From: Corynebacterium freneyi
GTDB taxonomy: Bacteria > Actinomycetota > Actinomycetes > Mycobacteriales > Mycobacteriaceae
DNA length: 64,000 bases
Assembly (NCBI RefSeq): GCF_030408835.1
Contig: NZ_CP047357.1
Location: forward strand, 434,001 to 498,000
Direction: 5' to 3'
A model generated the notes under the pieces. It did no database searches. It saw only the letters and a program-made list of their open reading frames with translations, and was not told where the DNA came from. Position 1 is the first letter of the stretch. Each line of letters starts with the position of its first letter. This document shows, piece by piece, positions 59,819 to 64,000 of this stretch. Position numbers and translations under genes: made by a program.

Positions 59819-61096
59819 TTGCCCAAGATCGTTCATCGACAGTCATTCTCGTCACACCGGCGGCCCGTGCCCCGCCAGGACGACGTGTCCGACGCGCGCC
59901 GCAATTGGGTCATCGCGGCCCTGTCGGTGGGTGCCTTCGGCATCGGCGTCACCGAATTCGTCGCCATGGGTTTGCTGCCGTACATCGCCGCGGACTTCGG
60001 ACGCAGCGAGGCGGAGTCCGGGGCGGTCATCTCCATGTACGCCCTCGGCGTCGTCGTCGGCGCCCCGCTGATCACGGTGCTGACCGGGTCCGTGCCGCGA
60101 CGCAGAATGCTCCTGCTGCTGATGGCGGCCTTCACCATCGGCAACGGCGCGACCGTGTGGGCGGGGTCGCTGGGGTCCTTCGGTGCGGTCATGGCCTCCC
60201 GCTTCATCGCCGGCATTCCCCACGGCGCGTACTTCTCGGTCGCCGCCCTCGTCGCGGCGTCGCTGGCCGCGCCGGGCAAACGCGGCCGCGCCGTCGCCCT
60301 GTCCGGGATGGGCCTGTCCGTGGCCACCGTCGCCGGCGTTCCCGCAGCGCAGGCGCTGGGCCAGCATTACGGCTGGCGGTCCGCGTTCGTGCTCGTCGCC
60401 GCCATCGGCGTCGCGGCGCTGGTGTCGCTGTGGTTCGCGGTGCCGCACATGAACCGCATGCCCGCCACCCGTCCGCTGGAGGAACTCGGCGCCCTGGCGA
60501 CCCCGCAGGTGTGGTTCACCGTCGCCATCGGCACGGTGGGTTTCGGCGGCATGTTCGCCGTGTACACGTACATCACGTGGACCATGACGGAGGTCGGCGG
60601 TCTGGCAGAGACGCTCATGTGGCTGGTGCTCATGGCCTACGGCGTGGGCATGGTCGCGGGCACGTACCTCGGCGGCTGGGTAAGCGACCGGGTGGGCGAC
60701 ATGGGCCTGCTGTGGACGCTCATCGCGATGGCGGTCGCCCTGGTCGCGTTTTTCTTCACGGCGCCGCTGGGCTGGCCGGCGGTGATCAACTTCGGCGTGA
60801 TCGGCATGCTCGGTTCGACGCTGGTGCCCAACCTGCAGACCCGCCTGATGGACGTCGCCGGTCGCGCCCAGACTCTCGCCGCCGCGTTGAATCAGGCGGC
60901 CCTCAACATGGCCAATGCGGGTGGTGCGGCCATCGGCGGCGCCGTCATCGCCGCGGGCTTCGGCTACCGGGCCCCGGCGTTGGCGGGTGCGGCCATGGCC
61001 GTCGCCGCGATTCTGGTGTGGGCCCCGGCGGCGTGGCTGCGGGCCCGGTCCCGACGGTCCGGGGCGGACCGGGACAAGGCCGTCCTGCAGGCCTGA
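59819..61096 (+). CDS. MFS transporter (drug/sugar efflux type)
   Basis: A 425-residue major facilitator with about twelve membrane helices. The start of TM1 reads VGAFGIGVTEFVAMGLLPYIA, typical of the AraJ/NepI/Cmx efflux group. The A-motif analogue lies in the TM2-3 loop (TGSVPRRRMLLL), and the TM5 motif region has GVPAAQALGQHYGWRSAFVL. Substrates may be antibiotics or sugars; the sequence does not decide. The TTG has GGGAGG six bases upstream. A basic N-terminal 25 residues precede the first helix. No regulator gene is adjacent. Confidence 0.87.
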   Translation: MPKIVHRQSFSSHRRPVPRQDDVSDARRNWVIAALSVGAFGIGVTEFVAMGLLPYIAADFGRSEAESGAVISMYALGVVVGAPLITVLTGSVPRRRMLLLLMAAFTIGNGATVWAGSLGSFGAVMASRFIAGIPHGAYFSVAALVAASLAAPGKRGRAVALSGMGLSVATVAGVPAAQALGQHYGWRSAFVLVAAIGVAALVSLWFAVPHMNRMPATRPLEELGALATPQVWFTVAIGTVGFGGMFAVYTYITWTMTEVGGLAETLMWLVLMAYGVGMVAGTYLGGWVSDRVGDMGLLWTLIAMAVALVAFFFTAPLGWPAVINFGVIGMLGSTLVPNLQTRLMDVAGRAQTLAAALNQAALNMANAGGAAIGGAVIAAGFGYRAPALAGAAMAVAAILVWAPAAWLRARSRRSGADRDKAVLQA

Positions 61097-61186
61097 CCCC
61101 GGACCCGCCTCCCGGCGCCGTTGGCCGCTGCGGCGGGACGCGGGCCGTCGTCACGCGGATCCGGGCTGGGAAGTAGGCTGCCGGGC

Positions 61187-62143
61187 ATGCCGCTCACCAT
61201 CGCAACCATCAACGTCAACGGCATCCGCGCAGCCGTGAAGAAGCGCCACGAGGACAACCCGGGCATGCTGCCCTGGCTGGAGGACACCTCCGCCGACGTG
61301 GTGTTGCTGCAGGAGGTCCGCGCCACCGACGATCAGGCCCGTGCGGCTCTGGCCCCGGCCCTGGAAGCGGGATGGCACTGGATCGGCGCGGAAAACGAGC
61401 TGGCCAAGGGGCGCGCGGGGGTGGGCATCCTGTCGCGGGCGGAGCTTGACGACGTCCGCGTGGGGTTCGGTTCCGACGAGTTCGACCGGATGGGCCGCTA
61501 CGTGTCGGGCGTGTTGCGTGCCGGGGATTCCGGAATCGCCGAGGACGTGCTCATCGCCAGCCTCTACCTGCCGTCGGGATCGGCGAAGACGGAGAAGCAG
61601 GACGAGAAGTACCGGTTCCTCGACGCGTTTTCCGGCCACCTCGCCGAGCTGGGGGCGGCGGGCCGGGAGGGCGCGCACGCCGTCATCGGCGGCGACTGGA
61701 ACATCTGCCACCGCGAGCAGGACCTGAAGAATTGGCGCACCAACCGCACCAAGTCCGGGTTCCTGCCGCAGGAGCGGGCGTGGATGGACTCCGTTTTCGG
61801 CACCTTCCCCGACGAGGCGCCGCAGGACACCCGACTCAACGCGTCGGCCCGCGAACTCGCCGCCGGCGTCTTCACCGACGGGTCGGAGTGGACCCCGCCC
61901 GCGGTCAACGCCGACCCCGACTGGTTCGACGTCACCCGCCGCCTGCACCCCGACGCCGACGGCCCGTGGTCGTGGTGGACCTACCGCGGCCAGGCGTTCG
62001 ACACCGACGCGGGATGGCGCATCGACTACCAGGCCGCGACGAAGCCGATGCTCGACCGCGCCGTGTCGTCCGTCGTGGACAAGCCGTCGGCCTACGACCG
62101 GCGGTGGACCGACCACGCGCCGGTCATCGTCGAATACCGCTAG
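61187..62143 (+). CDS. xthA: Exodeoxyribonuclease III (apurinic/apyrimidinic endonuclease)
   Basis: A 318-residue EEP-family nuclease for base-excision repair. Motifs are IATINVNGIRAA, LLQEVRATDDQ with the catalytic Glu, SLYLPSG, the GGDWNICHREQD with Asp-x-Asn, FDVTRRLHPDADGPWSWWTYRG and SDHAP-like WTDHAPVIVEY with the final His. It is longer than E. coli XthA by about 50 residues, mostly in loops. TAGGCT ends seven bases before the ATG and suggests a leaderless mRNA. It is convergent with the following membrane protein gene. Confidence 0.95.
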   Translation: MPLTIATINVNGIRAAVKKRHEDNPGMLPWLEDTSADVVLLQEVRATDDQARAALAPALEAGWHWIGAENELAKGRAGVGILSRAELDDVRVGFGSDEFDRMGRYVSGVLRAGDSGIAEDVLIASLYLPSGSAKTEKQDEKYRFLDAFSGHLAELGAAGREGAHAVIGGDWNICHREQDLKNWRTNRTKSGFLPQERAWMDSVFGTFPDEAPQDTRLNASARELAAGVFTDGSEWTPPAVNADPDWFDVTRRLHPDADGPWSWWTYRGQAFDTDAGWRIDYQAATKPMLDRAVSSVVDKPSAYDRRWTDHAPVIVEYR

Positions 62144-62162
62144 GCCCGCGCCCTGGGTCGGG

Positions 62163-64000
62163 TCAGGACTGCCGGAGCATCGAGGCGATGCCGTCGGCGA
62201 TGCCGCGGGCGTACCGGACCCGCCACTCGCGGGTCTCCAGGGCCTTGGCCTCGGCTGGGTCGTCGATGTTGCCCGCGGAGACGATCACCTCCGGGGTCCC
62301 GAACGACGACGGCGTGCCGAACGCGGGGGACAGGCCGTCGACGACGTCGCCGGGCCGCCCCTCCTCGTCGTACCGGTTGCCCGGGGAGAACCGGTGGAAC
62401 ACGAGGGCGTCGCGGATGCCCGCCGCCAGGTCCGCGGTGCCGGGGTCGGCGAAACCGTCCGCTCCCTCGTACAGGCCGGTCACCCGAGTTCCGGAGAACC
62501 CCGGGCCCTCCTCGTCGACCACGACGTTGATCACCGCGTCGAATGATCCTGCGGCGTCGGCATCGGCGGCGTCCTTGCCATCGACATCGGCGTGGGCATC
62601 TGCATCGGAGAGGTCACCGTCGGGCAGCTCGACGACGGTCGCCCCGCGGCCGCGCAGTTCCGCCACCGTAGCGTCGGCCAGTGCCTCCGCGACGTCGCCG
62701 ATGTCCGCGCGCACGCCGATCACCGCACCCGACAACGGAGAGACGGCTTCCCCCTCGGGGGCGACGATCGGCTGTCGGCGCGGCAGCCTGGCGGGATCCG
62801 GGTGCGCCGGCGGGTGCGGCGACGACGTCAGCACCTCCTCGAGCTCGGTGCCGGGAAACATCGCGTCGACGGCGAAAATCGTCGTCGGGCCATCCCGGTA
62901 CACCGGGGTCAACCCGTCGGTCCACCACGCCCACGATCGGCTGGCCAACGCCGCACCGCCGGCCATGCCGGCCGAAGGCGGGGACACGAACACGTACCGG
63001 ATGCCGAGCTTGCGCAGCGCGACATCGACGTCGTTGACGGCATTCGGATCGCCCGGAACACCGGTGCCGGCGAGGTCGAGGTCGTCGAGCGCTTCCCTGC
63101 TCATCACGGAATTTTCGTCCGGCCACGGGAAATGGGTGAACAGCGACGGCAGTCCGTTCAGCGCGTACATCCAGCCCGACCCCTCTGCGGGGTTGACCAG
63201 GACATGGCCCTCCATCGCGTGGGGCCGCCGCGCCAACCACTCCATCGCGCGCCGGTCCGCGTCCGAAACGTACGTGCTCCCGCGGCTGGCCGTCATGGTC
63301 AGTCGGGCATCGTCACCGGTCGCCCACGACACCGGGACGAGCACCAGCGACGCCACCGCCGCCGCCACCGTCGCCGCGGCGGTCGCACGTCGGGTGGGCG
63401 ACCGTTCCGCCACCCCCGGCGCACCTTCCCATGGGGCCGACGACGCGGACGAGGGGCCGTCGTCACGCCACCGCCCGCGACGCACCGACGACCATGCCCG
63501 AAGAACCAGCTCCGCCACCCACGCGACCGCGACGCCGATGCACACCAGACGCAGCACACCCATCGGCGCCTGCAGGCGATAGGCCATGTCATAGAAGAAC
63601 GTGCCCAACACGCGCAGCCACTCGCCCAACGGATCCGCCCATCGGGCCTGCGCATTGTCCGCGACCACGCCCAGGACCACGAGCCCTAACACCGGCCACG
63701 GCGTCCACGGCCGACGGCGCAACAGCAGAACGACCGCACCCACCAGGGTCAGGACCACCGCCGGCGGGTACCAGCCGATCGCCTGCGTGTGATTCGACTG
63801 GCCCGTCACCGTCCACCACGCCGACTGGGCGCGATCGATGCCGACCTGCCCGTGATACTCGGCGACGGAATCACCCGAACCCGCCGCCGACACCAGAACC
63901 GGCGCCAGCAACACCGCCACGATCGCGGCCGTGACGAGCAGGCGCACCAGAGAACCCGCGCGCGGGCGGGTCAGCCACCACAACAGGACAAAGACCGCCA
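62163..64000 (-). CDS. Large membrane protein, DUF6541-like, 5'-truncated, with amidase-like C-terminal domain
   Basis: The visible 612 residues are the C-terminal part of a polytopic membrane protein; the frame is open to the window edge. At least four helices are visible near the edge. An extracytoplasmic domain of the corynebacterial membrane-glycosyltransferase-like DUF6541 type follows (VSEADRRAMEWLARRP-like YVSDADRRAMEWLARRP, GSGWMYALNGLPSLFTHFPW). The last 190 residues read like an N-acetylmuramoyl-L-alanine amidase-3 domain: AEALADATVAELRGRGATVVEL, GTRVTGLYEG, ADLAAGIRDALV, PEVIVSAGNIDDPAEAKALE. However, the zinc-binding histidines are not recognisable, so catalysis is doubtful. The combination is unusual. 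Confidence 0.7.
   Translation of the reverse strand, partial: AVFVLLWWLTRPRAGSLVRLLVTAAIVAVLLAPVLVSAAGSGDSVAEYHGQVGIDRAQSAWWTVTGQSNHTQAIGWYPPAVVLTLVGAVVLLLRRRPWTPWPVLGLVVLGVVADNAQARWADPLGEWLRVLGTFFYDMAYRLQAPMGVLRLVCIGVAVAWVAELVLRAWSSVRRGRWRDDGPSSASSAPWEGAPGVAERSPTRRATAAATVAAAVASLVLVPVSWATGDDARLTMTASRGSTYVSDADRRAMEWLARRPHAMEGHVLVNPAEGSGWMYALNGLPSLFTHFPWPDENSVMSREALDDLDLAGTGVPGDPNAVNDVDVALRKLGIRYVFVSPPSAGMAGGAALASRSWAWWTDGLTPVYRDGPTTIFAVDAMFPGTELEEVLTSSPHPPAHPDPARLPRRQPIVAPEGEAVSPLSGAVIGVRADIGDVAEALADATVAELRGRGATVVELPDGDLSDADAHADVDGKDAADADAAGSFDAVINVVVDEEGPGFSGTRVTGLYEGADGFADPGTADLAAGIRDALVFHRFSPGNRYDEEGRPGDVVDGLSPAFGTPSSFGTPEVIVSAGNIDDPAEAKALETREWRVRYARGIADGIASMLRQS

Noticed and set aside
58321..61176. 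A 951-codon plus-strand frame through the J-like gene and MFS gene
   Set aside because: It crosses two genes in the wrong phase and includes the terminator-containing spacer.

Overview
The window is a high-GC actinobacterial chromosome segment, most consistent with Corynebacterium or a close relative. Four things support this. The gene order follows the Mycobacterium tuberculosis ESX-4 to groEL1 block: eccC4, an Rv3446c-type gene, esxU, esxT, rplM, rpsI, glmM, two Rv3440c/Rv3439c-like genes, an Rv3438-like hydrolase, glmS, nnr, alr, tsaE, tsaB, rimI, tsaD, groES, groEL1, whiB3, sigD, rsdA, an Rv3412-like gene, guaB2, guaB3, a choD-like gene, guaA, then the imuA'/imuB/dnaE2 mutasome and folD, a DUF3017 gene, metX and metY. 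The isocitrate dehydrogenase is the monomeric type found in corynebacteria. Putative McbR sites precede methionine genes. Many genes look leaderless.

Region by region. 1-4.0 kb holds the end of an ESX-4-like type VII secretion locus (EccC C-terminal part, a membrane accessory protein, two WXG100 proteins). 4.3-6.9 kb holds rplM-rpsI and glmM. 7.1-9.0 kb holds three small or low-complexity genes of unknown function, one with Cys/Glu/Pro repeats. 9.1-15.0 kb holds an alpha/beta hydrolase, glmS, a membrane-anchored trypsin-like protease and an O-acyltransferase. 15.3-22.7 kb is nnr-alr-hydrolase-tsaE-tsaB-rimI-tsaD, covering metabolite repair, D-alanine supply and the tRNA t6A pathway. 22.8-24.9 kb is the CIRCE-preceded groESL operon. 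25.2-27.9 kb carries whiB3-like, sigD and its anti-sigma gene, and an Rv3412-like gene. 28-34.4 kb is guanine nucleotide synthesis (guaB, guaB3, guaA) around a GMC oxidoreductase. 34.4-40.2 kb has a small membrane protein, an IsdG-type monooxygenase, imuA'-imuB with a LexA box, a lipoprotein and a sucrase/ferredoxin-like protein. 40.2-42.9 kb is the metQNI methionine importer. 43.1-48.6 kb has dnaE2 with its own LexA-like box, then an S9 peptidase. 48.6-51.6 kb has short repeats, trmL, a membrane protein, folD and a DUF3017 gene. 51.6-58 kb has metX, a TetR/DUF1707 divergent pair, metY and icd. 58-64 kb has a J-like, Gln/Tyr-rich membrane protein, an MFS exporter, xthA and the end of a large membrane protein.

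Three regulatory circuits can be read from the DNA. The split SOS mutasome (imuA'-imuB and dnaE2) has a LexA-like box at each promoter. A methionine/sulfur set (metQNI, metX, metY) has TAGAC-N6-GTCTA-like boxes. A TetR/DUF1707 pair has two ATAC-N4-GTAT palindromes between the genes. The most unusual signal is an 11-bp motif, GCTTNRCGACG, found 25 times in both orientations. About half the copies lie in the small intergenic fraction, often beside or inside terminators. I know of no described function for it. No rRNA, tRNA, CRISPR array, complete insertion sequence or prophage was recognised. Functions come from family resemblance by eye and from gene order; no database search was run.
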